A stretch of DNA of 52,069 nucleotides from an uncultured Allosphingosinicella sp. (GCA_934539295.1 CAKTCN010000025.1:1-52069), one strand, 5' to 3'. Positions 35,920 to 49,892 are shown, counted from the first letter of the stretch. The notes: generated by a model not told the origin, from the letters alone. Translations and numbers: made by a program.

Positions 35920-36729
35920 TCAGCGGCGGATCGCCCTCGCCAATTCGCCCTTCGCATCCATGTGCCCGGTCGCCCACGCCACCCCGCGCGCGATCAGGTC
36001 GAGGTAGCGGGGGTCCGCCATCGTGCCTTCGTTATGCGCAAGCGTGACGCTGAACACCCGCGCGCGCTTCGGCCCATATTCGTGCGTCCAGGCGAGGATC
36101 GCGTCGGGATCTCCGCCCGGCTGCGTGCCCATGGCGACCGGCGTCACGTCGAACCGGGTGAGGTTGTTGTAGAGTTCCTCGTCCGGCGTGGTCCACGGCG
36201 CCATGCCCTTGGCGATCGGGTGATCGGTGAAGCTTACCGCGATCGGCCGCTGCGGCCCGTGCCCCGTGGACTGGACGCCGGTGAACGCGAACCATCGCGC
36301 ATGGTCCGCGCCTGGCGTCACCGGCCGACGCCAATCGCCCGAACGGAAGCTGTGCATCGCGCAGTGCAGGTTCACCGCCGGGATGCCCTTCACGTGCGGC
36401 GCCAGCACCGCATCCAGCACCTTCGGGTCGCTCTCGTCCGCCGCGCATTCATTGTGGATGATTAGGTCGTATCCGTCGCCATAGTTCGGATCGGCGAAGG
36501 CGGGGATGGCGGGCCGCGTCTTGCGATCGGGCGGCGGGTCGGAAAAGACGTGCGACACCTCGACATGGAGCCGCGCTTCCAATCCGGATTCCAGCAACTG
36601 CCGCTGCGCCGGATAATCGTGATAGCCGCCGCCGCTGACGATCAGGATGCGCGTCAGCCTGGGTATCTCGGCCGCCGCTGCCGGCGACACAGCGATCAGC
36701 ATCCCGCAGGCAGCAAGGATGGTCCTCAT
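35920..36729 (-). CDS. Secreted ThuA-like (class I glutamine amidotransferase fold) protein
   Basis: A 269-aa protein with a Sec signal (MRTILAACGMLIAVSPAAAA). The ThuA domain reads ILIVSGGGYHDYPAQRQLLE, AVNLHCAMHSFR (His-Cys at the nucleophile-elbow position), GDWRRPVTPGADHARW and VFSVTLAHNEGTMADPRY. ThuA-like proteins accompany sugar utilisation loci, often fused to carbohydrate-binding or dehydrogenase domains; no catalytic role is established. Its stop abuts the convergent kynU stop. It diverges from the GH43-GH51-GH43 operon and may share its control region. Confidence 0.85.
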   Translation of the reverse strand: MRTILAACGMLIAVSPAAAAEIPRLTRILIVSGGGYHDYPAQRQLLESGLEARLHVEVSHVFSDPPPDRKTRPAIPAFADPNYGDGYDLIIHNECAADESDPKVLDAVLAPHVKGIPAVNLHCAMHSFRSGDWRRPVTPGADHARWFAFTGVQSTGHGPQRPIAVSFTDHPIAKGMAPWTTPDEELYNNLTRFDVTPVAMGTQPGGDPDAILAWTHEYGPKRARVFSVTLAHNEGTMADPRYLDLIARGVAWATGHMDAKGELARAIRR

Positions 36730-36865
36730 CGGCTATTCTCCCTCTTATTTGTCCTACTATAAGCTTGCCCCACTCGCCGCGGGCTGTCACCTTTGGCGCA
36801 TAAGAATGAAGGAGTGGAGCCATGGGTCTTGTAAACGCCGGCCGCGCGAAGGGCAGCCTGCCCGC

Positions 36866-37819
36866 ATGCTGACGCGCCGCTCCACGCTCGCCCTCATCGC
36901 CGCAACCTCCGCCGCCGCCTGCGCACCGCTGCCGGGCGGGCAGGCGAGGGGCTATCTGCTGAGCTATTTCGCGGGTGGGCGCGACCGCACGCCCGGCCTG
37001 CGCCTCGCCGCCAGCAGCGACGGCCTCCACTTCACGCCGGTGCGCGGCGGCGAGATACTGCTCGCCCCTCAAGTCGGCGAGAGCAAGCTGATGCGCGATC
37101 CCTTCCTCCTCAAGGCTCCCGGCGCGGACGGCCCCTGGCACCTTCTGTGGACTACGGCCTGGGAAGGCGTCACGCTCGGCCACGCGACCAGCCCCGACCT
37201 CGTCAACTGGTCGCCGCAACGCGCCATTCCGGTGATGGCGAGCGTGCCCGGCACCCGCAACGTGTGGGCGCCCGAGAAGATCTGGGACGCGCGCAACCGC
37301 CATTATGTCATCTTCTGGTCGAGCACCGTCACCGGCCGCTTCACCGAGACGGACGGCACGTCGGAGGACCGCTACAACCACCGCCTCTGGTACGTCACCA
37401 CGCGCGACTTCGTGACCGTGTCGGAACCCAGGCTGCTCTGGGATCCGGGCTTCAGCGTGATCGACGCGACCTTCATCGACCATCCGGTCCACGGCCTCCA
37501 CCTCGTCATCAAGGACGAAACGCTGAAGCCGGAGAAGAAGCACCTGCGCATCGCTCGCGCCGCCTCGCCCACGGGGCCGTTCACCGACCTGTCGCCACCC
37601 TTCACGCCCGCATGGGTCGAGGGGCCCGCACCGGTCACGCTCGGCGAGTGGACCTATGTCCTCTACGACCGCTACCGCGACGGTGCCTGGGGCGCCGCCC
37701 GCTCGCGCGACCTTCGCACGTGGGAGGATGCCAGCAGCCTCATCTCCGTCCCCGAAGGCGCCCGCCACGGCACGATCGTCGAGGCACCGCTCTCCCTCAT
37801 CGCCAGCCTGCAAGGATGA
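36866..37819 (+). CDS. GH43-like lipoprotein glycosidase
   Basis: A 317-aa protein starting at ATG 36866; ATG 36806 is an in-frame alternative adding 20 residues. The leader LTRRSTLALIAATSAAACAP combines twin Arg and a lipobox-type AAC, so a Tat lipoprotein is likely. GH43-type five-bladed propeller: MRDPFLLKAPG (base Asp), FSVIDATFIDHPVHG (modulator Asp) and WVEGPAPVTLG (acid Glu). Overlaps the GH51 start by four bases. It is probably arabinosidase- or xylosidase-like; the exact linkage cannot be read from sequence. Confidence 0.83.
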   Translation: MLTRRSTLALIAATSAAACAPLPGGQARGYLLSYFAGGRDRTPGLRLAASSDGLHFTPVRGGEILLAPQVGESKLMRDPFLLKAPGADGPWHLLWTTAWEGVTLGHATSPDLVNWSPQRAIPVMASVPGTRNVWAPEKIWDARNRHYVIFWSSTVTGRFTETDGTSEDRYNHRLWYVTTRDFVTVSEPRLLWDPGFSVIDATFIDHPVHGLHLVIKDETLKPEKKHLRIARAASPTGPFTDLSPPFTPAWVEGPAPVTLGEWTYVLYDRYRDGAWGAARSRDLRTWEDASSLISVPEGARHGTIVEAPLSLIASLQG

Positions 37820-39429
37820 CCATGTCCGCTTCACGCTTCTGGAACACCGCCCGCCTTGCCGGAGCGGCGCTCGTCGCCAGCCTCGCACCGGCCGCCCTTG
37901 CCCAGACCGGCACTGCCGACATCACCGTCCATGCCGACAAGCCCGGCGCCACCATCGCGCCCGAAATCTACGGCCATTTCGTCGAGCATCTCGGCCGCGG
38001 CGTCTATGAGGGCATCTGGGTCGGCCCGGACTCGCCCATTCCCAACGTGCGCGGTATCCGCAGCGACGTCGTGGCCGCGCTGCGCCAGGTCAAGGCGCCG
38101 GTGATCCGCTGGCCGGGCGGCTGCTTCGCCGACATCTACCATTGGCAGGACGGCATCGGCCCGCGCGAGAGCCGCCCCGTCGGCATCAACAGCGCCTGGG
38201 GCAAGAGCCCGGAAACCAACGCCTTCGGCACCCACGAATATCTCGACTTCATGGAGCAGGTCGGCGCCAAGCCGTTCGTGTCGGTCAACGTCGGATCGGG
38301 CAGCGTCAAGGAAGCCGACGACTGGATGCGCTACATCAGCGCACCGACTGAAAGCGGCCCCGGCAAGGCACGCGCCGCCAACGGCCGCACCGAATCCTGG
38401 AACGTCCCCTATATCGGCGTCGGCAACGAAACATGGGGCTGCGGCGGCAACATGACGGCGGAAACCTATGCCGCCGTCTATCGCCAATATGCCGCCTTCC
38501 TGCGCAACTATAGCGGCGATCGCGGCCGCCTGATCGCGGTCGGCGCCGACACCGACGATTATGAGTGGACCGAGAAGATGATGGCGCTCGCGACCAAGTG
38601 GCGCCCTGACCCGACCCCGCTCGCCTACACGACCGACCGTCCGCTAATGTGGGGCCTGTCGCTCCACTTCTATACCTTTGCCGGCAACGATTGGGGCAAG
38701 AAGGGGCGCAACGTCGACTTCGGCCTCACCGATTATGCCGCCGCGCTGAAGCGCGCCCACTTCACCGACGAGCTGATCGCCAAGCATTCGGCGATCATGG
38801 ACCGCTATGATCCCGACAAGAAGGTCGCGCTGGCGGTCGACGAATGGGGCGCCTGGTTCGACAGCGAGAAGGACGCGCCGTCCACCCTCTACCTCGAGGC
38901 CACGCTGCGCGATGCGGTGATCGCGGGCATGAGCCTCAACATCTTCAACCGCCATGCCGACCGCGTGCGCATGGCCAACATCGCGCAGATGGTGAACGTC
39001 ATCCAGGCCTTGGTCCTGACCGACGGCCCGCGCATGGTGGTGACGCCGACCTGGCACGTGTTCGACATGTACAAGGCGCACCAGGGCGCAAAGCTGGTCC
39101 CGGCGCACGTCAGCGCACCCGATTATGTCGAGGGCGAGACGCGCCTGCCGGGCCTCAACGTCTCGGCATCGCGCGATGCGGCGGGCAAGCTCCACCTGAC
39201 GATCGTCAACCTCGATCCGGCACGCGCCACCGACGTGCGCATCCGCCTCGGCGGCGAACGCTTCGCCCGGGCCAGCGGCCAGGTACTGACCGCTGAGCGG
39301 ATCGACACCCGCATCCGCTTCGACGCGCCCGACCCGTTCGTGCCCAAGGCACTGGCGACCCGCCTGTCCGGCGACACGGTGACGGCGACCCTGCCGTCCA
39401 AGTCCGTCACCCTGATCGAACTGCAATAA
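37816..39429 (+). CDS. abfA: GH51 alpha-L-arabinofuranosidase
   Basis: A 537-aa protein with signal peptide ending APAALAQ. It removes terminal alpha-L-arabinofuranose from arabinan, arabinoxylan or arabinogalactan. The (beta/alpha)8 domain includes IYGHFVEHLGRGVYEGIWVG and RWPGGCFADIYHWQDGIGP, acid/base Glu205 in YIGVGNETWGCGGN and nucleophile Glu343 in AVDEWGAWFD; the C-terminal ~170 residues form the beta-sandwich (LPSKSVTLIEL). ATG 37816 (ATGA with the upstream gene) or 37822. Most GH51 enzymes are cytoplasmic; the leader here predicts a periplasmic one. Confidence 0.93.
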   Translation: MTMSASRFWNTARLAGAALVASLAPAALAQTGTADITVHADKPGATIAPEIYGHFVEHLGRGVYEGIWVGPDSPIPNVRGIRSDVVAALRQVKAPVIRWPGGCFADIYHWQDGIGPRESRPVGINSAWGKSPETNAFGTHEYLDFMEQVGAKPFVSVNVGSGSVKEADDWMRYISAPTESGPGKARAANGRTESWNVPYIGVGNETWGCGGNMTAETYAAVYRQYAAFLRNYSGDRGRLIAVGADTDDYEWTEKMMALATKWRPDPTPLAYTTDRPLMWGLSLHFYTFAGNDWGKKGRNVDFGLTDYAAALKRAHFTDELIAKHSAIMDRYDPDKKVALAVDEWGAWFDSEKDAPSTLYLEATLRDAVIAGMSLNIFNRHADRVRMANIAQMVNVIQALVLTDGPRMVVTPTWHVFDMYKAHQGAKLVPAHVSAPDYVEGETRLPGLNVSASRDAAGKLHLTIVNLDPARATDVRIRLGGERFARASGQVLTAERIDTRIRFDAPDPFVPKALATRLSGDTVTATLPSKSVTLIELQ

Positions 39430-39440
39430 GGACCGACGCC

Positions 39441-40553
39441 ATGAAGCCGCTCCTCATCCTCTCCGCCCTGCTGCTCGCCCCCGCCGCGCTCGCCCAGGCG
39501 GCGCAAACCGCGACCGCGCAGCAATCGGCCAAGCGCCTCACCATCGTGCCGGCCGTCGCGCCCCAGGCGAGCGTTCCGGCCGAAAAGGACCGTTCGGCCT
39601 ATCTGCTCACCTATTTCAAGGACGAGACCCACTCGCTCCACTTCGCCGTCTCGGCCGACGGCTACAGCTTCACGGACGTCAACGATGGCGAACCGGTGCT
39701 GCTCGGCCGCGACATCTCGGAGCAGAAGGGTATCCGCGATCCGCACATTTCGCGCGGGCCGGACGGCGCCTTCTACCTCGCCATGACCGACCTTCACATC
39801 TTCGCCCAGCGCGAGGGGCTGCGCACCACCCAGTGGGAACGCGACGGGGATGCCCATGGCTGGGGCAACAATCGCGCCCTCATCTTCATGAAGTCCTACG
39901 ACCTGGTGAAATGGACCCACCACATCGTGCGCGTCGACACTCTGTTCCCGGAAACGGCGAATATCGGCACCGCCTGGGCGCCGCAGACCGTGTTCGATCC
40001 CGCGGCCGGCAAGATGATGGTCTATTATTCGACCCGCAACGGCAAGGAGACCGACCACATGGTCTATTCCTATGCCGACGACGCCTTCACCACCTTGACC
40101 GCGCCGCCGAAGGACCTGTTCACCTATCCGGTCGCGGACAAGGGCACGATCGACGGCGACATCACCAAGGTCGGCGATACATATCACCTCTTCTACGTCG
40201 CCCACGACAAGCCCGGCCACCTGCGCCACTCGACCTCCACCGATCTCAACCGCGGCTACAATTTCGACCCGACCAAGATCGATCCGGAGACGGTGGGCAC
40301 CGAGGCACCGAACCTGTGGCGCCGCCACGGCACCGACACCTATGTGCTGATGTACGACGTGTTCGGCGCCAAGCCGGTCAATAATATGGGCTTTTCGGAA
40401 ACGACCGACTTCGTGACCTACAAGCATCTCGGACACTTCAACGCGCCCGGATCGCCGATGAAGTCGACCAATTTCGTCCAGCCCAAGCACGGCGCGGTGA
40501 TCGCCATCACGCCCGCGGAGATGCAGCGGCTGCAGGGCCACTTCGCCCGCTGA
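39441..40553 (+). CDS. Exported GH43 glycoside hydrolase
   Basis: A 370-aa protein with signal peptide (LLILSALLLAPAALAQA). GH43-like residues: base Asp in KGIRDPHISRGPDGAFYLAM, modulator Asp in KGTIDGDITKVGD and acid Glu in ETVGTEAPNLWRR. The Ala in TEAP replaces the Gly of the usual EGP. It starts 11 bp after the GH51 gene and has only moderate similarity to the GH43 at 36866, suggesting a different linkage or chain position. Together the three genes look like an arabinan/arabinoxylan debranching set. Confidence 0.87.
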   Translation: MKPLLILSALLLAPAALAQAAQTATAQQSAKRLTIVPAVAPQASVPAEKDRSAYLLTYFKDETHSLHFAVSADGYSFTDVNDGEPVLLGRDISEQKGIRDPHISRGPDGAFYLAMTDLHIFAQREGLRTTQWERDGDAHGWGNNRALIFMKSYDLVKWTHHIVRVDTLFPETANIGTAWAPQTVFDPAAGKMMVYYSTRNGKETDHMVYSYADDAFTTLTAPPKDLFTYPVADKGTIDGDITKVGDTYHLFYVAHDKPGHLRHSTSTDLNRGYNFDPTKIDPETVGTEAPNLWRRHGTDTYVLMYDVFGAKPVNNMGFSETTDFVTYKHLGHFNAPGSPMKSTNFVQPKHGAVIAITPAEMQRLQGHFAR

Positions 40554-40582
40554 ACGCGCGCGCCGGTTGAACCGGGCGGGCA

Positions 40583-41665
40583 ATGGGCGGTTGTGGAGCG
40601 ATGATCGGATCGCTCCACTCGCCCGACCCGCGCGCCGCCGCCCGCGACGGCCTTGCCCGTTTTCTGGAGGAGGCTGATGCCGCCCGCCCGATCGTGGTCG
40701 CCGCGCATTTCGATGCCGACGGCTTGTCCGCCGCCGCAATCCTGGTGCGCGCCCTTCGCTCGGCAGGACGCGACGCCGAACCCTTCATCACCGGCAAGGC
40801 GGAGACGCCGTGGGACCAGGCCTGCGCGGCTCGCATCGCGGCGTTCGATCCCGGCGGCCTGGTCGTCGCAGACCTCGGTACGCGCGGCGATCCGGTGCTG
40901 CCGGGCGTCCCGACTCTGGTCGTCGATCACCATCGCCCGACCGGCACGCCGCCCGATGCGATTACCTTGAGCGGCCACGGCCTCGATCCCGAGCCTAGCA
41001 GCGCATTGATCGCCTGGTGGGCCGCGGGCGCGCTTGGGCCCCAGCAGGACCTGCTCTGGCTGGCGGCACTGGGCATGATCGGCGACATGGTGCCGGAGGA
41101 TGCCTTTCCCGAACTGGCCGAGGCACAGGCAGGGTGGGGCAAGACGGCGCTGCGCGATGCGACCTCGCTCGTCAACGCACCGCGCCGTACCGCCGCCGCC
41201 GATCCGGGCCCGGCGCTCCGCCTGCTCCTCACCGCCGATGGGCCCAAGGCGATCACCAAGGGGACCAGCGACGATGCCCAGGCGCTCCTCGCCGCCAAGG
41301 CCGAGGTGCGCGACGCCGTGGAGGCCGCGCGCAAGGTCGCGCCGCGCATCGTCGGCGATGTCGCGCTGATCGGCTTCCACTCACCCTGCCAGATCCACCC
41401 GCTGATCGCGCAGCAATGGCGCGGGCGATTGAAGGACAAGATCGTGATCGCCGCCAACAGCGGCTACCGCGACGGCTGGGTCCACTTCGCCGCCCGCTCC
41501 GCCACCGGCCGCGACCTCATCGACTTCCTCGCTCGGCACCGCCCGGACGGCGCCGATGGCCGTTACGGCAATGGCCACGCCCAGGCGACTGGCGGCGCAC
41601 TGCCGGTCCCGATGTGGAACGCGTTCATCCGCGACCTCGGCTTTGCCGCCGCGCCACTCGGCTGA
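40583..41665 (+). CDS. DHH-family phosphoesterase (RecJ/NrnA-like)
   Basis: A 360-aa protein; ATG 40583 or ATG 40601. The DHH superfamily markers are VAAHFDADGLSAAAILV (motif I, HxDxDG), VVADLGTRGDP and VVDHHRPTGTP (the DHH motif). Motif LGMIGDMVPED follows, and a DHHA1-like end GRYGNGHAQATGGALPV. Such enzymes cleave phosphodiesters in short oligonucleotides, cyclic dinucleotides or single-strand DNA. Divalent metal is expected. Convergent with the AarF gene; it is likely not part of the glycan operon. Confidence 0.87.
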   Translation: MGGCGAMIGSLHSPDPRAAARDGLARFLEEADAARPIVVAAHFDADGLSAAAILVRALRSAGRDAEPFITGKAETPWDQACAARIAAFDPGGLVVADLGTRGDPVLPGVPTLVVDHHRPTGTPPDAITLSGHGLDPEPSSALIAWWAAGALGPQQDLLWLAALGMIGDMVPEDAFPELAEAQAGWGKTALRDATSLVNAPRRTAAADPGPALRLLLTADGPKAITKGTSDDAQALLAAKAEVRDAVEAARKVAPRIVGDVALIGFHSPCQIHPLIAQQWRGRLKDKIVIAANSGYRDGWVHFAARSATGRDLIDFLARHRPDGADGRYGNGHAQATGGALPVPMWNAFIRDLGFAAAPLG

Positions 41666-41723
41666 AACCATTTTCCTACAGCCGCTATGGCATGGGATAA
41701 GACCCGCAGGCTCTTTCTCACCG

Positions 41724-43121
41724 TCACTCCACTGATCGACTGGATCGATCAAAAACCGCTTCATTGATCGAGCCGATTTTCCCCGCAGCGTGACTTTCGT
41801 GACCTTTGGCCCGATGCGCTTCGATCATCGTCCGCACATCCGCCTTGGCCTTCAGCCGCGCACAGAGCAAAGCCGTCCCGCTCACCTTGCGCTGTACGAA
41901 CAAGGTGTCGGCTGGCGGTAAGTGCCAGGTGGCGCGATCCTCGGCCATGACCATCGCCTCCTCGCGCACCACCTGCAGGAAGGCGCGGTCGCCAAAGTCG
42001 AACGGACCCGGCCGGTGCAGCGCCGCGACGATCACTTCGATCATCCGGTCCACCGTCGCGCGGTGCCGCTCCGCCGCTGCCGCGCCGAGGAAGCCGGACG
42101 CCACCGCAGCTTCGCGCACTGCGTCACGGTCCCCGTCCAGCCCCGTCATCAGCAGCCGGTGATAGGCGTCCCGCGTCTCGGGCAGCACCTCCCGCGCCGC
42201 GCCGAAATCGAGCAGGACCAGCCGCTGCGTATCGGCCTGCCAGCGGTAATTGGCGAAGTTCGGATCGGTCTGCATCAGCCCCCATTCGAACAATTCGCGC
42301 AGCACCAGACGCACCAGCGACGCCGCCGCGGCATCGCGCACCGCCTGCGGTTCGCTCTCCAGCGTCTCGATCGGCGATCCGATCACATAGTCCATCGTGA
42401 GCACGCGTCCCGTGCTGAGCGCCGGCTCGGCCGCCGGGATGAGATAGGCCGTATCGTTGCCGACCAGCGTCCTGTACCGCTCCAGCATCTCCAGCTCGCG
42501 CCGGTAATCGGCCTCCTCGCGCAGCTGCCTCTTGGCCTCTTCCAGCAAGGGGCCGAGGTCCAGCTCCCGCGGCAGCAGGCCCGACACGCGCAGCAGGGTG
42601 GCGACGTTGTCGACATCCGCATCGATGCTCTGCGCCACGCCCGGATACTGGACCTTGATCGCCAGCACGCGCCCGTCCGGCATCTCCGCCCTGTGCACCT
42701 GCCCGATCGATGCGGCGGCTATGGGGTGCGCCTGGAAGTGGCGGAAGCGCCTCCGCCAGTCTGTGCCCCATTCCTGCGTCAGCACCTTGTTGAGCTGCGC
42801 GGGCGGCATGTGGTGCGCATTGTCGCGCAGCCGCGCCAGGATGGCGGTGAGCTCTGCCGGCAGGATGTCGCCGGCATCCATGGAGATCATCTGCCCCAGC
42901 TTCATCGCCGCGCCGCGAAGATGAGCGAGCTGGTCCGCCACCCGCATCGCATTGGCCGGCGTCAGCAGCAGGTCGCCCATGCGCGGCCGCTCGCCCGCCG
43001 CGAAACGCCGCGCACCTTCGGCCAACACGCCGCCCGCGACGCCGCCGGCAATCCGCCCGAACCGGCCGATCCGTGACAGCCGCCCGCTCGGCACGCTGCG
43101 CCCCTTGGGTTCATCGCTCAA
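41724..43121 (-). CDS. ABC1/AarF/UbiB-family atypical kinase
   Basis: A 465-aa protein. Family hallmarks: the KxGQ motif (AAMKLGQMISMDA), an Ala-rich loop replacing the Gly-rich loop (IAAASIGQVHRAEM), VAIK-type lysine in LAIKVQYPGVA, TMDYVIGSPI, catalytic-loop Asp/Asn in MQTDPNFANYRW and the metal Asp in LVLLDFGAARE. Members support ubiquinone synthesis or lipid handling as ATPases rather than classical kinases. The last ~30 residues are unlike the family core. Confidence 0.92.
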   Translation of the reverse strand: MSDEPKGRSVPSGRLSRIGRFGRIAGGVAGGVLAEGARRFAAGERPRMGDLLLTPANAMRVADQLAHLRGAAMKLGQMISMDAGDILPAELTAILARLRDNAHHMPPAQLNKVLTQEWGTDWRRRFRHFQAHPIAAASIGQVHRAEMPDGRVLAIKVQYPGVAQSIDADVDNVATLLRVSGLLPRELDLGPLLEEAKRQLREEADYRRELEMLERYRTLVGNDTAYLIPAAEPALSTGRVLTMDYVIGSPIETLESEPQAVRDAAAASLVRLVLRELFEWGLMQTDPNFANYRWQADTQRLVLLDFGAAREVLPETRDAYHRLLMTGLDGDRDAVREAAVASGFLGAAAAERHRATVDRMIEVIVAALHRPGPFDFGDRAFLQVVREEAMVMAEDRATWHLPPADTLFVQRKVSGTALLCARLKAKADVRTMIEAHRAKGHESHAAGKIGSINEAVFDRSSRSVE

Positions 43122-43133
43122 CGTCGCGTTCCT

Positions 43134-44246
43134 TCATGTCCAATAGAGGATCCTGGCGGCGGGCAGCGCCTCACCGATCCGCGCCTCGAAGAAGCTGCGC
43201 AGCGCTCGCATCGTGTCCGCATCATAGACCTGCTTCTCGCCGCCGAACTTGGTGCGCCTGGTGGTCCGCTTGTCGCCGCTCATGTCGAGCGCGGAGCCGG
43301 GGTACCAGCTGTCCAGCACCGCCTTCGATCCCGCCGTGAAGCGGTGGGTGATGAGCTCGACGGTAAGGTCCAGGTCGGCAATGTCGCCGAGCTGCGCCGC
43401 CGCATCGGCGATCAGCCTGCCATAGGCCTCCTCCCACCCATCGGCCGCGATGATCGGTGCGATGGTCAGGCCCACCGGATAGCCAGCCAGCGCCATCTGC
43501 CGCAGCGCCGCCAGCCGCTCCGCCACCGGCGACGTCCCGCCTTCGAAGCGGGCAAAGGCAGGCGGGTTGATCGAGGCGCGCATCCGGGTGCGGCCGCCAT
43601 GCTCCAGGCCGAGCAGCGGCTCCACATCGGCGAACTTGCTGGTGAAGCGCAGCTGCACGTCGGCCTCCCATTGCCCGAACCAGGCAATGGCGGTGGACAG
43701 AGACCCGGTCAGCGCCTCCAGCGCGAGCGGATCGGTATAGCAGGACGCTTCATAGGTGGTGCCCTCGTGCCAGCGCGTGCGGCTGCGCGAGGTGATCGTG
43801 CCCTGTCCCAGATAGGCCCGCGCGCCTTCCAGTATCTCCTCCAGGTTCGCATAGACCCGCGTGATCGGCGGACCTTTCAGCGATCCGGCGAGGTAGCAAT
43901 AGCTGCAATGGGCCGGGCAGCCCTCGGCCAGGTCGATCCGCCAGTCGGCACTCGGCGCGATCGGCTGCAGCTTGCGCTTGGACGGCGGCGCCACCACCAC
44001 CGCGATGGTGCCCTTGGCCTCGGCATAGGCACGACGCGGATCGTCGGGCAGGTCCAGCGTCAGCCGGTCGCCCGGCAGCTCCACCACCTCGGCCCCAAGC
44101 GCGGCCGCCCGCTCCAGGATCGCCCGCCCATGCGCCAGCTCCCGCGCCGAACGGGTCGCAAGCACGCGCCGCGGCCGGAACGCAGGACGCGGGCGCTGGA
44201 GGGAAGGGGCAAGCGAGGACACAGACACCGAACGTGCGGCGGGCAT
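43134..44246 (-). CDS. Spore photoproduct lyase-like radical SAM protein
   Basis: A 370-aa protein. The Fe-S cluster motif Cys110-x3-Cys114-x2-Cys117 (EGCPAHCSYCYLAG) matches the radical SAM pattern; the rest, including RVYANLEEILEGARAYLG and AIAWFGQWEADVQLRFTSKF, resembles spore photoproduct lyase-family proteins. In a non-sporulating alphaproteobacterium the substrate is unlikely to be spore photoproduct; DNA repair or another modification is possible. It lies 12 bp downstream of the AarF gene on the same strand. Confidence 0.83.
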   Translation of the reverse strand: MPAARSVSVSSLAPSLQRPRPAFRPRRVLATRSARELAHGRAILERAAALGAEVVELPGDRLTLDLPDDPRRAYAEAKGTIAVVVAPPSKRKLQPIAPSADWRIDLAEGCPAHCSYCYLAGSLKGPPITRVYANLEEILEGARAYLGQGTITSRSRTRWHEGTTYEASCYTDPLALEALTGSLSTAIAWFGQWEADVQLRFTSKFADVEPLLGLEHGGRTRMRASINPPAFARFEGGTSPVAERLAALRQMALAGYPVGLTIAPIIAADGWEEAYGRLIADAAAQLGDIADLDLTVELITHRFTAGSKAVLDSWYPGSALDMSGDKRTTRRTKFGGEKQVYDADTMRALRSFFEARIGEALPAARILYWT

Positions 44247-44304
44247 GCTGGTTCAGGCTCCAGCTTCACGCTATCGCGGGGTACCAGGCCGAATGCGGGG
44301 AAAG

Positions 44305-44778
44305 ATGTCGAAGGGGACGCGCGGAACCAAGCTGCTCGAGCAAGCGGGCATAAGCTTCACGGTGCACGAATATGCCTATGACCCCGATGCCGCGCAGATC
44401 GGCTTGCAGGCGGCCGAGGCGTTGGGCGAGGCGCCGGGGCGCGTGCTCAAGACGCTGATGGCGACGGTGGACGGGAAGCCGGTCTGCGCCATCCTCCCGT
44501 CGGACCGCGAAGTGTCGATGAAGCGGCTGGCCGCCGCGTTCGGCGGCAAGGCTGCGGCGATGATGCGTGCGCCCGATGCCGAGCGGCTGACCGGCTATGT
44601 CGTCGGCGGGATCAGCCCGTTTGGGCAGAAGCGTCGGGTTCCGACGGTGATCGAGGAACAGGCGCTTGCCCACGATCTGGTCTACATGAATGCCGGCCAG
44701 CGCGGGCTGCAGGTCAGGTTGTCGCCGCGCGATGCGGCGCAGTGCCTCGGAGCCGCCGTGGCCGCGATCGTCGCCTGA
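44305..44778 (+). CDS. ybaK: Cys-tRNA(Pro)/aminoacyl-tRNA deacylase (YbaK type)
   Basis: A 157-aa protein; ATG 44305 follows GGGGAAAG and gives the normal family length. It hydrolyses mischarged Cys-tRNA(Pro). Features: FTVHEYAYDPDA, EAPGRVLKTLMATVDGKPVC (the key Lys), GGISPFGQKRRVPTVIEEQA and AGQRGLQVRLSPRDA. Divergent from the radical SAM gene, with 58 bp between starts. Confidence 0.9.
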   Translation: MSKGTRGTKLLEQAGISFTVHEYAYDPDAAQIGLQAAEALGEAPGRVLKTLMATVDGKPVCAILPSDREVSMKRLAAAFGGKAAAMMRAPDAERLTGYVVGGISPFGQKRRVPTVIEEQALAHDLVYMNAGQRGLQVRLSPRDAAQCLGAAVAAIVA

Positions 44779-44785
44779 CGGCGGC

Positions 44786-45076
44786 TTACATCGGGTAGGA
44801 AAGCTTGGTCGCGTGCAGCAGGTTGCGCACCACGCCGTTCAGCGCGGAGGCGCCGCCCGGATAGAGCTTCAGCATGAACTGCTCGGCATCCTGCGCCTGC
44901 TCGCCAAGATCGGCAAAGCCGAAGGCGGATGCGCCGTCGTGGATGTCGTGAAAGGTGCGGCGTGCTTCGCTGACGTCGGCATTGCCCTGCATGACCTGTT
45001 GCAGCAAGCTGGAAAGCGTCTTCTCGGTCTTGTCCAGGTAACGGCTGCCCTTCGCGGCGACTTTCTCGAAAAGCAT
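44786..45076 (-). CDS. Small Hpt-like (histidine phosphotransfer) protein
   Basis: A 96-aa protein; ATG 45076 follows AAGGG at seven bases. It is predicted all-helical, with a candidate phospho-accepting His in TFHDIHDGASAFGFADLG, the pattern of Hpt domains (HxxxGxxxxxG). The length is typical of a stand-alone Hpt. No histidine kinase or receiver is adjacent, so it would be an orphan relay or a scaffold. An alternative is a short coiled-coil protein of unknown role. Confidence 0.6.
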   Translation of the reverse strand: MLFEKVAAKGSRYLDKTEKTLSSLLQQVMQGNADVSEARRTFHDIHDGASAFGFADLGEQAQDAEQFMLKLYPGGASALNGVVRNLLHATKLSYPM

Positions 45077-45206
45077 CACTCTACCCTTCATTCTCTGCCT
45101 TCGGCCGCTGATGGCGACTGCTGATCCTTCGTGCCCGGGCAGGCGACCAGTCGCCACTTGCCGGGAGGTGAAAAACCATATGTCGATCGTTAGCCGCCCT
45201 CTCCTG

Positions 45207-45222
45207 AACGCACGGGAGCGTT
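45207..45222. promoter_or_regulatory. Inverted repeat upstream of the beta-galactosidase gene
   Basis: AACGC-ACGGGA-GCGTT is a perfect 5-bp dyad with a 6-nt spacer, 128 bp before the lacZ-type ATG in the 274-bp gap shared with the Hpt gene. The shape resembles short LacI-type operators, but no LacI gene is in the window and the pairing is short. Confidence 0.25.
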
Positions 45223-45335
45223 GACCGTCTCCTTCTATGCGCAACAAGAACGCCCTCTCTCGCGGCAGGTTCCTTGAGGCCCGTCGGGCGCCGTTGAACC
45301 GACTTCTGACTTCGCCCATAAACGCCGCCAGATAA

Positions 45336-49843
<4,508 letters not shown>

Positions 49844-49892
49844 GCAGGTCGGCTTTACCTGCAACCAGCCCGGCGGCTAGGGAGCGCGGCCC

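Noticed and set aside
40563..40575. Palindrome CCGGTTGAACCGG after the third GH43 gene
   Set aside because: The central loop is one base, too tight for a hairpin; it could be a site, but nothing else supports it.
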